Below are positions 1 to 12,076 of a DNA stretch of 64,000 nt, in pieces. The position numbers and the translations under genes were made by a program. The notes under the pieces were generated by a model. It searched no databases, had not been told where the DNA came from, and worked only from the letters and a program-made list of their open reading frames with translations. Numbering within the stretch: the first letter of the stretch is position 1; each line of letters opens with the position of its first letter. This DNA comes from Deuterostichococcus epilithicus (taxonomy: Eukaryota > Chlorophyta > Trebouxiophyceae > Prasiolales > Stichococcaceae), in assembly GCA_033439295.1 (NCBI GenBank), contig JAVTLE010000014.1, positions 1,860,001 to 1,924,000 of the forward strand, written 5' to 3'.

Positions 1-1
1 C

Positions 2-223
2 CAGGCAGCTGTTGCAGAGCGCTTGGGAAAAGAAGACAGCACTACCGCAGGGCCGCCCTTACAGCGCTGGGTGGTTCGCTGCCGGGCAGGCTCAGTCGGC
101 ACTTGCGGCGCGGACATGCGACTGACGATGCGGCCCAGCCCCTCCGGCAGGGAGCAGCAGGCAAACCGTCCCGCAGGCGGCAACCCGATCGCCGGCCGCG
201 GGACCGGTCGGGTGGGCTGCTAG
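2..223 (+). CDS. possible 3' end of an upstream gene (partial, unrecognised)
   Basis: An open frame enters from the left edge and stops at TAG 221-223. It begins QAAVAERLGKED, which looks like coding sequence, and then becomes Arg/Gly/Pro-rich. A CAG at 2-4 could be an acceptor or part of the exon. A second frame is also open through this stretch, to 387, so the choice of frame is uncertain. No domain is recognised and no function is proposed. It may be the terminal exon of a plus-strand gene lying mostly outside the window, or it may be untranslated sequence. Confidence 0.25.
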   Translation, partial: QAAVAERLGKEDSTTAGPPLQRWVVRCRAGSVGTCGADMRLTMRPSPSGREQQANRPAGGNPIAGRGTGRVGC

Positions 224-1403
224 GGTTGCCCAGCTGCATTCGGCACAGCACGTGCTGCTGCCGCCCGCAGCGGCTTCGTGACGTACTTTACACCCACCTC
301 CGGATTCCAGGGCTGTTGAACCTGCTCCATGGCTGCGGCCGCCAGCGTGCGCGGAGTGATTCTGTGCTGTCAAAACTGATCGTCTGATGCTCAGACCCTC
401 GTCCCCTCCCGCTCGAGCTGTACCAGCAGGCGAAGCAATATCGCAGGAACCTGCAGCGAGACAGCAACTCGTGAGATGGCGGTGGCAGCCTGAACGTGCT
501 GCTGTGACACGATTGGTTCCTCCAAAGCTGGCGTCTTGGGCTGCGACGTGTGCGCTCGACGGGGCGCGCAGCAATATGCTGCAAGCAAGCACCCAAACAC
601 AAGCGACTGCTCGGCGGGGCCCAGCGTCGGAGACAAACCACGATTCAGCCAGGTATCGTGTGCGCGCGGCAGGCGGCCGTTCGCAAGCCCGCGCCGTGGA
701 CAGAACAAGTAATGTCACGGGATACTGCGTGTTACACTTTCACTACGAGTAGCGACTGCGCCCCGGACGGCGGCGGCCCCTCGACGGCAGTGCGATGCGC
801 TGCAGGAGGCCGCCAGCGTCAGCGGCGGGGCCCTTAAGGGAGATTCGTACCGCCAGCAAACCAGGGGTCAGCGACGCACCTCCTATGCTCACGCTCCCTT
901 TGCGCAACCAGCAGCGCCTATGCCTCAACCCCCAACGACGTTGGGCTGCAGCCGCGACAGACGCGCGGTACTCGCCGAATCTCAGCTGTCCAGTGAGAGC
1001 TGCTGGTCGCAATGTACAGCTCAAGCTTGGCACCCCGTGGCGCGGGAGCGCGGATCTTCTAGGACGGATTTGCATGACAAAACGAAGTTGTACTGCCTGA
1101 TACAGAGGCTAGAAGCACACGAGCTCAACGGGGGGCATTCCTTTTACGTAAACAAGCCAGTGTTTACGGTGCAAGCTCGGTGCAAGATGCTTGCTGGGCA
1201 GCCATTCCCCATCTTCAAGTGCGGAGCCAGCTGGTTTGGTATCCTGGCACTCGACGGCGGTGGCAGTGATACTTGAAGAGGTACCACTGGTGTATGTCCA
1301 GCGTTTCGTCGAGCTGGTGCACCTGGTGGCACGCCCAAGCAATGCGATGAGCCACTGCTAGCACTCGATACAGCTACATGGGTGGCACTGACCAGCAGAC
1401 ATC
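224..1403. other. no supported gene
   Basis: Several frames are open on both strands, as expected for GC-rich sequence, including a 208-codon minus frame at 92-718. None shows a domain, a coherent exon chain or sensible composition. The right end must contain the promoter and 5' UTR of the Kish gene. I see no tRNA or repeat here. Confidence 0.5.
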
Positions 1404-1889
1404 ATGTCGGCGCTGTTCGACTTCAACGCCTTCCTGATCGTGGTGCTCCTCACCATCTGCACCTGCACCTACGTCAAGACGAGGGCGCCGCGAATCCTGT
1501 CGGTCAGGACAGGGTGGGTGCCGTTGTACATGTCTGCCCACCTGCCGCTGTGCTTGCCTGCCGTGAGTGCCTGCTTTGGCATGCGGCAGCGCTGGGCGGT
1601 CCCCCTGCAGCGGTGGCTGCGCTGTGAACTGCAAAGCTCCCTTTTCTCAGGCGTACCTGCTCTTTATACGTCGTGCAGGTTCCGAGGACTGTTTTGGAAG
1701 GCGGCGCGGATAGGTGCGCATCCTGCGCCAACGTGGCGCTTGCGCTGAAGGCTCTTGACAGCTGCATGGCCAGACAGCTGTGCAATGCGAGCCTGAATCT
1801 CGACGCTGACGCTGCCTGCAGGCGAACGTTTGAGCCCGTGGGTCGGTGTATTCTGCATCGTTATGGGGGTGGTCATCCTCATCACATGA
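1404..1889 (+). CDS. Protein Kish (TMEM167 family), Golgi membrane protein
   Basis: Three exons, 1404-1513, 1679-1713 and 1822-1889, join in phase to give 70 residues, the usual size of this family. The N-terminus MSALFDFNAFLIVVLLTICT is the signature hydrophobic start. The middle reads GLFWKAARIGERLSPW, matching the conserved FWKxARIGER block, and the C-terminus WVGVFCIVMGVVILIT is the second membrane segment. Kish proteins are small two-pass Golgi/early secretory membrane proteins needed for constitutive secretion in animals. Both introns are GT-AG. The gene converges on the minus-strand lipase gene, whose stop is at 2328. Identification is firm; a role in the alga is inferred from the family. 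Confidence 0.93.
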
Positions 1890-2327
1890 GGGAGTGGCCG
1901 TCAGGCAGTGTAATGGGACGGGCGCCCTGCGGCAGCCGACAACATGGGACGTTGCAGGTGCCTTGGGCTGCGTGGCCGATCTAGGTTGCTGTCTGTGGTA
2001 ATTGTACAAGTAAAACGCAGCCAGAGGCTGGAGGCAGACAGCTTGACCGAATTCATCGCTTCACCTGATTGACACCTGACTTCGGCAACAACCCCCTGCA
2101 CCATCAAATACTGACAATACGGCTTGTGATACAAGCCCAAGCTGAAGAACAAAGTGCACACATACATGCAACAAGCAACGCCGGAGCATTGGAAGCACAG
2201 CAACTGAATCAGCGTGCTACCACCGAACGAGCACATATCTTATTTTCGAGACACGCCCCAATGTGCGGATTCAATCACAATCATTCGACTCCTGCTATGC
2301 TGGCAGGGCGCGAACCACCGTGCTGCG
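1890..2327. other. convergent 3' intergenic region
   Basis: This stretch lies between the stops of Kish (+) and the lipase gene (-) and should hold both 3' UTRs. I see no further gene, repeat or RNA. Confidence 0.5.
1909..1913 (+). promoter_or_regulatory. candidate TGTAA polyadenylation signal of Kish
   Basis: TGTAA, the usual chlorophyte poly(A) signal, lies 20 bases after the Kish stop. That is close, so a later non-canonical site is also possible. Confidence 0.35.
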
Positions 2328-5300
2328 TCACCGCCCAGCACCCAGCAGCTGCTTGACGCTGTCGCCGACAGCCTCCGTGACCTTCTGCAGACCGCGGGGG
2401 CGCGCTTCGTCGGCGTTGACAGCATCCTCCGCCGCGCCGCCGACAACGTCCGGCTCTCTCGGCCGGTCCTGTGTGTAGTGTCACTTGCATTGTGATGAAT
2501 GCTGCAATGCACAGCCGGAACAGAATGCATATCCTTGGCACTTTGAGCGCAAGGAAAGATAAGGAACTGCGCGCGCAGGCCAGCAGCCCAGTTGCATATG
2601 AGATGTGGTTGTCCGTCTCAGAGATGCACAGCAGGCATGAACACAGGCGGACGGCATTGAGACCCACCTTGAGGTAGCAGAAGCCACCTTCCGCCGTCTT
2701 GTTCCGCTGCGCCGCGGCAATCCGCTTCTTGCACTTCACATTGTTGATCATCGTGTACTTGCACTTGCCCGCCGCCTGCATGGGAAGCGTAAGCCACCTG
2801 CCATTCAACGCTTGACGCATGTGCTGCTTTGGAAGTTGCTGTGTCGTCCGACTCCGCAGGGTCCAAGCTCTGGCTGGTGCCTGTGCTGGGCGTCAGAGAC
2901 TGGCCGTGCAGCCGAGGAGAGAAGGCTTTTAACGGCACAAGGCAGGGGCTGTGGCCAGCGCGGATGCGCTGACAGTAAGACAGTGGAAGCTCTGTACCAG
3001 GCTGCCGGCATAGGTCTGCAGCGGCGCGTCCGAGCTGGGCAGCTCCTCGCCCTCGGAGTCGGACCGCAGCATGCCGCCGCCATCGCTGCTCGGCGAGCCC
3101 GGGTCGCCGCCAGCGCCTGCCGATCCGCCGGCAGCGCTAAGCGCGGCGACGAAGGGGCTCGTGGTAGCGGTCGCTTCCGCCTGGCCGCCACCGGCCCTGC
3201 TGCTGCTGGCGCCCTCGGCGCTGTGCTCCGGCGCGGCGTCGGCCGCGGCGCTGTCCGGGCGCGGCTTGTTTGGCTGCCCGTCATCGACATCCATGTCACC
3301 TCCGGAGGCCAGCTTCGCTTCCCCCTCAGCGACAGATGGCCGCTCTGCGACGCCGCGGTCCTGCGTGCAGGAGTGGTGCTGCCTTGACATGCTGCAAATG
3401 GCTTGCCAGCCCGTTCACATCTGCAAAGTGCGCCAGCAGCATTGCCCTGCAGGTGCGCGGGTGCGGTGCCTCCTGCCGCTTGGTCAGCAGCCTGTCAGTG
3501 GAATGCGGCTACACGGCGCTGATGCTTTGCCGATTGCAGAGCCGGCCCATGAGCTATCGACAGTGACGGACCCACACGCAGGATGCGGGAGGCGGCCCGG
3601 GGGGGTCGCTCCGCCGAGCAGCGACGGCGGCGGCGGCCTGCACCCCGTCAGAGGAGGCCCGCAGCGCCTCGACACCGGCCTGCACGTTGGGCTCCAGCGC
3701 CCGCGCGAGGCCATCCTCTTCTGACGCCTGCCGGTCCAGCTCCTTCATCTCCCGCTCCTCTGCCGATGCGCAAAATGTCAGGGGCTGAGCAAGTGTGAGC
3801 TTGTGCCTGACTGGATAGCCGACGAAGTTCAGCAAATGGACTTCATCGCTGCGACACAAGGGTCAGCTTGCGAGTTGAGGCGGACCGTGGCATCCAGGGA
3901 GAGCACAGCAGGCGGGACAGACGCTTGCCCGACTCCCTGTTTGCAATGGGTGTTGTTGTGTACGGGACGCATAGGGTGCAGCTCACCCACATGCACCCAC
4001 AGCGCATGTTCCTGGCCGCGCTGTGTTTGCAGCGCTTTGGCGGAGCGAGGGAGCAGCCGCGCACCTTCCTCGTCGATGGCGGCGGCCACGGCGGCGACAT
4101 CAAAGTCCAGCGAGAAGCTCGACATCGAAGCCTTGCGGTGAGAGTGCCGCTGCGCAGCGTCGGACGTGACACAGGTCAGCACAGTGATGCCAATATGGTG
4201 ACTTTTGCAGTTGAACATCCATCACACGAAAAGTCCATCACATCCATCACATTTGACAAGGTTCGGGGGTTTCGTGTCGTTTCGAGAGCAAGCATTGCCG
4301 CGTCTCCAAGCGGACAGCTGCCAGCGCACCTTGCCAAGGATGCCGTGGTGGCTGTTGCTGGAGGAGCTGATGCTCGGCAGCGACTGGATGCCCGAGTCTC
4401 CCAGCCGCTGCAGCTTCCGCAGGTCCTGCGCACATCGCGCGGAGGCCCATTTGACATCCAGACGGGATCCGGCAGCAACAGCAGTCGCAGCAATCACGGA
4501 CAGCCTTGATCAGTGCTACTGCAAGGGTGCGCCTGTAGCCGGAGTGTAAAAGCATCTCGCGCTCTGCCGGTGCATATGACGCGGCCTGGCGCATTTCAAT
4601 CCAGGGTGCTCTGTTCGCGGGCGACTCACAGTGTACTCGACGCCCGCCGCCTTCAGCAGGTTCTGCATGCCGCACGCCTCCGCAATGGCGAGCACCCCCT
4701 GCATCAGCAGCAGCATCAGCGGCTGATGTCAGCATGATGAATTTGCTGGCTGAAATCAACAGCAGGCTGCTGGAATCAGCAGTAGGCTGCTGACATCAGC
4801 AGCTGCTGATGTCAGCAGCATGGCAGGTGGTAAGTTCTGCATGCCTGACTACAGGTTCCTAGGGTTGACGGATGAAACACAGTGGTGGCTTCACCCCTGA
4901 CAGACAGGCCTGACCGCGCTGTTGACAGCGCGCATCGTAGTGCTGTCACCACAGCGCACTACGACGTGGCACATGCGCTGGTGCTGTGCTGCTCCGAGCA
5001 TCGGACAACACACGCACATGTCACAAGATGGCCACAGAGCCACACACCGTCATGCCGTCGCGCAGGCGCTTGACGGTGAATTGTGCCTTGATGATGGCGA
5101 TGTGTGCGCGTTGGTAGTTGACCTGCGGCTCAATGCAGACGAAGCAGTCAGCTGGAAATTTTATGATGCAAGGCGCACCGGTGTAAGGCGCTGCAGAGCA
5201 TCAGCCCGAAAGGGACCCAGCGGAAACACGCTATGCGTCCAATGACGCGGCAGCTGGGAAGCGGTAATCGTGCTGCTGTCAACTTGAGCCAAAGCGACGT

Positions 5301-8300
5301 GCACTGACCAGCAGGTGGTGTACGGGACTGCTGGTGGCGCGCCGCTGCACCGCCGCCTCCACGAAGCTTGGCCGCACCTGCAGCGACCATGCGTGCTTGG
5401 CACATACGATCATGTGCCTGCTGCCCCATGCTGGGCTCAAAATACAGGAGGACCCGATGCAGAGTGGTGTGAAGCCGATTTGAAGGATGGTAGTGTAGGC
5501 AAAAGATCCACGCACGATCATGTCGCCGTCGCTGTTGATCAGCACCCGCTGCCCGGGCCGCTTGTACAGGATGCCAAACTTGCCGGACCTCGGGACTGTG
5601 TCCTGTGCGGCAATCGAGTGGCAGAATGATGTGAGCATCTCCATGCAGCAGGCAGGGCAAAGGCCAAAGTGATGGTCTACGGCAGCGGCTGTGACGGCGA
5701 GTGCGCACATTGGGTTCTGTCTACAGGGGGGGTTCGGGGCACAACCACCGGCGGGCGGGAGGCGGCAGCGGGACTCACCTGGTCGTTGATGACGGAGAAG
5801 TTGTTGGGCACTCTTTCGTTGCACTCGCGAGCGAAGGCGTGGTTGCCGACGCGGGGAGCGCCGTAGGTATATACGCTGAGACTCATTTTGGGCAGGCACT
5901 TGCAGGCGGCCTGGATGTCAAACGCCGCCAGCGTCGCCAGTGCGCCGCCCAGACTGTGCCCTGCATGTGGCAGACGCGATGTACACTCAGCCAGCAGGGC
6001 AGGCGCGGGCGTCGCGCCATGGAAGCCAAGCCAGCGCCGCTTGACAGCATGGCACAGTGACAAGCAAATCTGCAGGCTGTGGAGTCTGTGCGACCATCAT
6101 GGATCTGTTTTTAGCTGCAGGCCTTCACAGCTGCTGTTCTGCAGGAGCTGGGCCGACTGCGCAGGAAGGGCGGCAGCAGCGTCACCTGTGACAAACACGC
6201 GCACGTTGCCCCCCTTGGCCTTCAGGCCGCATACAACCTCGTTGACTCGATCCACCACCTTGGCGCGCAGCCCGCTTGCCGTCCAGCTGCGCAGGAAGCC
6301 CTGCAATCGGACACCGCTAAGCTCGTCAGGTGTCGAAAGGGCCAACGACATGCAGCAGGCGCATTCCTGTCCCCAGCGGCTTGACATTGAGAGGCAGTGC
6401 GATGGTGTCAGCCAGCTGCTGCCGAACAGGGTTTCGAAGTGGTGTTTGCAGGTGCGCAGCCACAAAGGCGAGTGAGAAAGCACCTGGTGGACGAAGGGAC
6501 GGGAGCCGAGGTACCATGCCCCCCGCTTCGGTGGGTGCGTGGCATACCATGCCTGAGGGGCCATCACACAGCACATGTCAGCGCTTCGCACAAAATGGCC
6601 TGCCAGTCTGTCTTTACCACCGCCGAAACCGCTGTGCAGATGAGGCAGAGGCGCCTCACCTTGATGTCGGAAAGCACGTTGCGGAAGGAGGCGGTGCCGC
6701 GGAAGGACAGCACCACGGTGTCGTGGTTCCATGCCATGAGCGCCTTGGTGTCCAGCTTGCGCTCCCACATCTGCGGGTGTTTGGTTGCCTCAGAGCTGTA
6801 TCGGACCACAGAGTCCACCACCGCCAAACGGCAGGCCGCATTGACATGCTGGGGACCCACCAGCTCGAAGTCGGTCAGGTTGTAGAGCGCCATGGCACCC
6901 TCCAGCGTGACGCCCCTGCTGTCTGCCTGCAAGCGGGGCAAAGCAGGGCACGGTCGGCATTCAAGTGCAAATGGCAGTCAGCAGGCTGCTGTGGTGAGAA
7001 CATTCGAAAAGTGTTGCAAACTAGCAGCCATGTCAAGGCAGGCAGCACCGCGCACCTCCTCGTATCGGTACACCAGCATGCTCCAGTAAAGCATCTTCAA
7101 TGACGTCTCAAAGCAGTACCTGTGCGACACAATCGAAGCTTACTCGAGCAATGATTCAACTGTCCTGTGACAGCTGCAATGAGAGTCAGCATGCTCAAGG
7201 AGGCGTAGTTCCATCAGCGCCACACCCCTCACATTGGTTCATTGTCCATCGGGCAGGGGCCTGTGGGGCATAGCGAGCTGCGGCGCTCAGCTCGCCGCCG
7301 CGGCAGCTCCTCCTCGGACCAAGCGAACTCCTGTGCGCAAGTCGACGCCGCATTGAAGATGCTGCTAGGAAGCGTAAAACACCGCACGAAGCTTCTGGCA
7401 CACAGCACAACGTGCACTTCCGCAACCAGTGGTTGTGCAGTCGAGTGTGCAGTGCAGCCCGGCGGGGATGCCGGCCCGCATGTGAGCAGCCGTTGCGAGT
7501 GCACGCCTGGAGCCAGACTTGCAGGATGCCCCCGTTCTCCTTGGGGTTGTTGGGCATCGTCAGATATGTCGAGGCCACTGTGACCTGCGGTATGTAGTCA
7601 AGCCAGTCGTCCACAACTCGAGGAGACCGGCGCCAGCAAACTCGCAACGATTACCCAGCGGAGCGAAGCGAGCGGCATGTGCAGCGAGCAGTGCACCAAT
7701 ACATCGTGCTGGCAGAACGGCTGCACACTTCGACAAACTCTTAACGAGGTTCAAGAGTGCAGGCCCAAGCACCAGACTGGCGTAGTCGCCCTGCTCACCC
7801 CGGTCATGACAATAACCATTGGCGCAAAGCCCAGCCATGACTGACGTCACGCCGCAAACACAGGAGTTTGTCAGTAGCAGTGGCAATCGTGAGCGCACCC
7901 AGATGTGGTCTCCCATATGGACAATAGTGATTTGCAGCATCAACAGCAAATCCTTTCGGGCATCACAATGAGGGCCGTGAAGGCGTGCACGACAGGCTGC
8001 CCACCTGGAGGTACGAGACGCAGGTGCCAAAGCCGACATAGACGTACAGTATGACGCACAGCACGAAGAAGGCCATGGCCAGCCCGCGCAGTCGCGACTG
8101 CACAAGAAGGAACATAACATTTGCACTTGCAATCGGACACGCAGCCGGGCTCGCAAGTGAGGCCATCGGGTGGGCGCTGTTGACAGTGCTGACCCCCGGC
8201 GCAGCGCAGGGTCAACTTGGGCACTTCTGTCAGAGAGCTAATGCCGCCTTGGGAGCTTCCAGCATGCAGTCGCAGGTGGCAGAGGTGCGTGCACAAGCGG

Positions 8301-11300
8301 GGCACCTGCAGGCGGACGTTGAGATTCGCCATCCGCATTGAGTTGTCTGCAGCCAGAGGGACACATGTCCTTGGGATTGCCCTTCGTAATGTGTGGTGAA
8401 ATTGGGTCATCAATAGATATTGGGCCGCTGCATGGTATGCAGGACAGGGCGGACATTGAGGGGCGCAGGCTGGATGGGCAAGACTGAGAGCACAGCATGC
8501 TGGCGCTGGCGCTGCTACGGCTCACATGGCTTCTGCCGCAGAGCCTCATACGCCTTGTGGAAGTAATGAATCACGGCGATGAAATACCTGCGCCCACAAG
8601 TGACCTGTGATGCCTCGCTTCTTGAATACACCAGTGCTGTGAAACAACACTAAGCCGAGGAGGTGTAGGCCAGGCCTGCAACACTTGACACGCGGCTGGA
8701 TATGAGACACAAAGACGTTGCGTTTGTGCAGCAGCGCACATGATGAAGGAGGCCACGACGAAAGCGATCAGCACGGTCTCTGCTGTCGTGGTGCGGCAGC
8801 GATAGCCCAGCGTCCGGCAGGCCGACTGCTTCACTTCCGGAGACGCCCCAGCGCCACCCCCTGTGCCAGACCGTTGCGTCCGCGTCAAACCACAGCAAAA
8901 CACGGCTGCCTTGCCAACATGTCATCTCGCGCTTCCTGCTGCCACCCCATGTTGTCAGGCATGGCGCCTGTCGTTTTGGCAGAACAACAGGCGAGGTCTT
9001 GCCGGGGCTGTCCCACTCACTGTAGTTGAGCACGCCGATGGCAATGAGCATGCCCTCCACCACCAGGAACGCCAGGAACTTGTGCAGGTGGTAAATGCGT
9101 GGGGCGTCCATGATGATGGCGTCCGGCCGGAAGCCCTTCATGCCTGCGTCCACGGAGGCAGAGCTGTTCAGGATGCCCTCTGAAGCTCCAGGTCCACAGT
9201 GAGGCGCGGCACTTGTGTCAGCCGCAACACGCATGACAAGCCACCCCAAGAGGCAGGCCATGAAGCGAGCAGCGCACGCACGTATGCATCTGATCCAGGG
9301 GTTGCCGTCGTGCGCGTGCATCACGAAGAGTGCGAAAATTGCGTTCCTGCATGCAACCGACAGCGTTCAGACCAACGTATGGCTTTGACAACGTATGGCA
9401 GCACTTGCCTGAAAGCAGGGTGCAAGACTGGTTTATCGACATGGACTGCGGCCGGCGATGCCTAGCAAACTCACCAGCACGACCACTGTAATGTTCCTGC
9501 ATCAGTGAAAGGAACGTGTCAATTGTGACAGCAACTGTGACAGCAAATGCTCCCTCAAAAAGCGGATAGGCATATTGCCGTGCAGACGGCAAGCATTGTG
9601 AGCAGCCAATGGCTTCAAACTCCTGCTCACCAGTCCAATCAAGACAGCACAAACAATTGCAGAGCAGACGCAAGAGCTCACCCATGATGGTGACAAAGCC
9701 AGAGAACCAGAGGCACCGACCGGCAACGATGTAGATGTTAGCAGCCAAATAAGATGAAATGTTGATCCACTGCGAGCGCATACAAGACCTTCAATTGAGG
9801 GAACGAAGCTCGCATTGTGCAAGTCTGGAAGTGAGCCATGGTTGGTGCTCTGTTTTTTAGGGGCTGGTGCTTAGCACGGCCAGTTTGCTCAACAGTCGGG
9901 GGCATTGAACCCTGCATACCACAATGGAGTGCTCAAGAACCGTCCGCAAGACCACCCTCTTCCGCCTGTGGCTCCTGCATCATCAAATGCCAACACTGTC
10001 AAAATAAGAACACAGTCGATATCACAGATTCCAGGTTCAGGATGCAGTGTGCAGGCCGTCGCGGTGTTCAACGGGCACATGCCGCGATAGCCACTGGGCA
10101 AGCATTGCGAACCAATGCCGTACCAGCGCTTGCCGGTGTTGCGGGCCGTCCGCAGCCGGTTCAGGTACAGCCAGCCTCCCACAGACAGCGCCAGCCAGCA
10201 CAGCGAGCCAATAACCACATTGCAGATCTCCTGGTAGTGGTTGTTGAAGAACCAGTACTGGCTCTGCAAGCAGTTGGTAGCATGCCATGAAGTTCGGTGG
10301 TGCCCGCGCTGCGACGCCATGGGTCAGTTTGACGGAAAATCTTGGCAAATGTGCGACCGGATGCGTCTCAGGTACCAGAGCTGATGCTCCCGATGCAACG
10401 CTGCTTGACAGTTTGACAGGCAGACTGCAAGACCGCACCAGACAGCAGATTGCATCACGACTTCTCTATTGTACGGGGCGCAGCGCAATTGCGTGTGAGG
10501 CCTGATGCCGTGCATTGAGCCACAGCAGCACCGCCTGACCTTGTTGGTCTTGAGAGCCACGCCGGTGAGCAGGCCTATGAGTGCCAGCGCCTCAACCACC
10601 CACACGCCAATGAGCGCGCCCTTCATCTGGCTTTCCCTGATGAACTCCAGCCGCAGCACAACGTCGTCGCCCACCTGCTTTGCACAGAAACTATTCAAGC
10701 GGGTGCCTGCCAGCTGCGCCATAACTGAGATGCGGCAACGGCTGCTGCGCCGAGGCGGCAACTGCAGGCAGGCTGCGGGTGCGCACGTTGTAGTGCTGCT
10801 GGATGTAGTCCTGTATGTGGCTGGCACTCTCCGTCGAGTCCGTGGTCTCGGACGACGACGTGGTGGAGATGGTGCGGTTTAATTGCCGCCTCGCCACTTT
10901 TGCCGCATTGATCGACGACCTCGATGGCAGCGCCACCGCGTCCGCGTACGGGTTCTGGACGACCATCAGGTCCTGCAGCCGCACAGAGTAGCGTGTATCG
11001 GGACTGGCATGCGAGTCCCAGCTCCCCCCTCGGCGCGTGGTACTGCGCCGCGGGATGCTGAGTAAACTGGCATGGCAGCAAGCCCAGACCGTGAAGCTGG
11101 TGTCGTGCAGAGGGCAGGACACTCAACGATAAGAGACGCAATGCGCCTTCATCCTTCCCCCCTCTCCCTTTGCATGTCCAATCCTCGTACCGAGGATGAG
11201 GAGCTGTGGCTGAGGCCCGTCTCCACGTCCTCCTTCGAGCCATGCGAGGCGTCTCCGTGCTGCCCATCCTCTGCTGTTGAACCGATGCTGCCCGTGCTGA

Positions 11301-11466
11301 AGGCTCCAGCCTGTGTTTGCTGCTGTCGCTGCTCCTGCTCATCCCTGGACTGCGTCGGGTGCCGGATGAGGCGCCCCAGTCTCCCGATAGTCTCGTGAAA
11401 ACAATCCAGCATGGTGGCTCTCATGCAAAACCTCTGCTGCTCCGTGGCAGCTGGTGCACTCTGCAT
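2328..11466 (-). CDS. polytopic membrane protein with class-3 lipase domain and charged C-terminal extension
   Basis: A long gene of about 24 exons read on the minus strand. Exon 1 (from ATG 11466) is polar and Ser/Gln-rich. Exons between about 10.7 and 8.0 kb carry hydrophobic helices, for example near 10.6 kb (GVWVVEALALIGLLTGVAL), 10.2, 9.75, 9.05, 8.75 and 8.1 kb. A Lipase_3 fold follows: YCFETSLKMLYWSMLVYRYE (near 7.1 kb), VVLSFRGTASFRNVLSDIK (6.7 kb), THPPKRGAWYLGSRPFVHQ (6.5 kb), and TGHSLGGALATLAAFD with the nucleophile Ser codon at 5953-5955. NDQ|DTVPR supplies the likely Asp, and PVHHLL (5309-5320) the His. These proteins hydrolyse acylglycerols or galactolipids. The C-terminal part (4698-2328) is helical, then acidic and Ser-rich, and ends KQLLGAGR. 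It could be a separate gene, because read-through of exon 5122-5048 reaches a stop at 5021. The junction of exon 1 to the next exon is out of phase as I see it, so at least one small exon is unplaced. Substrate and compartment are unknown. Confidence 0.75.
4786..4819. repeat. perfect 34-bp palindrome in a lipase intron
   Basis: Bases 4786-4819 equal their own reverse complement, centred between 4802 and 4803. Each arm is built from GCTGCTGACATCAGCAG. Imperfect copies of the same GCTG/ATCAGCAG unit extend from about 4705 to 4785. The palindrome lies in the intron just upstream (on the transcript) of the acceptor of exon 4698-4630, so it could fold into a strong hairpin in the pre-mRNA. Confidence 0.9.
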
Positions 11467-12076
11467 CGCGTTTACGTGCCGTATGTAGTGGGGCGAGAGG
11501 TTCGCTGCTGTTCTGCCCCAATTCGACTGTCGGTCGTGGCCTGCGCTCAACGCTCTGCCAGTGTATATAGACCAGACAACCCGGACAACTGTGCGATACC
11601 TGCGCGAGTCTGGCGGACTGGCTCGTCGGATTTATGACCGAGTTGTGCGTTCCGCCTGGCGCACGGGGACTGGCGTGATCGATTAGAATAGGTTGGAAGG
11701 TTAAAATTCCAGCTAGGTCTAAGGGGAATGAGAAAGGATCCTTGATTCGCCGTTGGAAGCAGGAGCAGCAGAGTGCTTCCATAGTACTTCCGCCCTACCA
11801 CCCGACTCTACAGTCTGCACTTCTCCGCTTGCAAAGCTGCAGCCGGCAAGTTGAGCAGGGACAGAGTATCGTGGCTGTGCAGCTTCAGCCGGCCGAACCG
11901 TGGTGCGTGATGTGGCTTGGTTGCCGGCACCCTACTGTCGTGCCCGAAACTCCAGGCGCTGCATGCTTCGACACTTGCCAACTACAATAACGAATCATTC
12001 TCTCGTTACATCGCAGCTGGCTGGCCGCTCGGCCCCTGGCTTCGACGCGCCCGGGCGAGTGCTGGGTGCAGCAGCG
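11467..12076. other. divergent intergenic region, lipase / QCR7
   Basis: About 610 bases separate the two start codons. TATATA occurs at 11564-11569. No other gene is supported here. Confidence 0.5.
11564..11569 (-). promoter_or_regulatory. TATA-like box upstream of the lipase gene
   Basis: TATATA lies 98 bases upstream of the lipase ATG at 11466, a plausible distance for a core promoter with a short 5' UTR. It is a sequence match only. Confidence 0.3.

Noticed and set aside
92-718. 208-codon minus-strand open frame
   Set aside because: Composition looks random, with no domain and no matching exon neighbours. Long stop-free frames are expected in GC-rich DNA.
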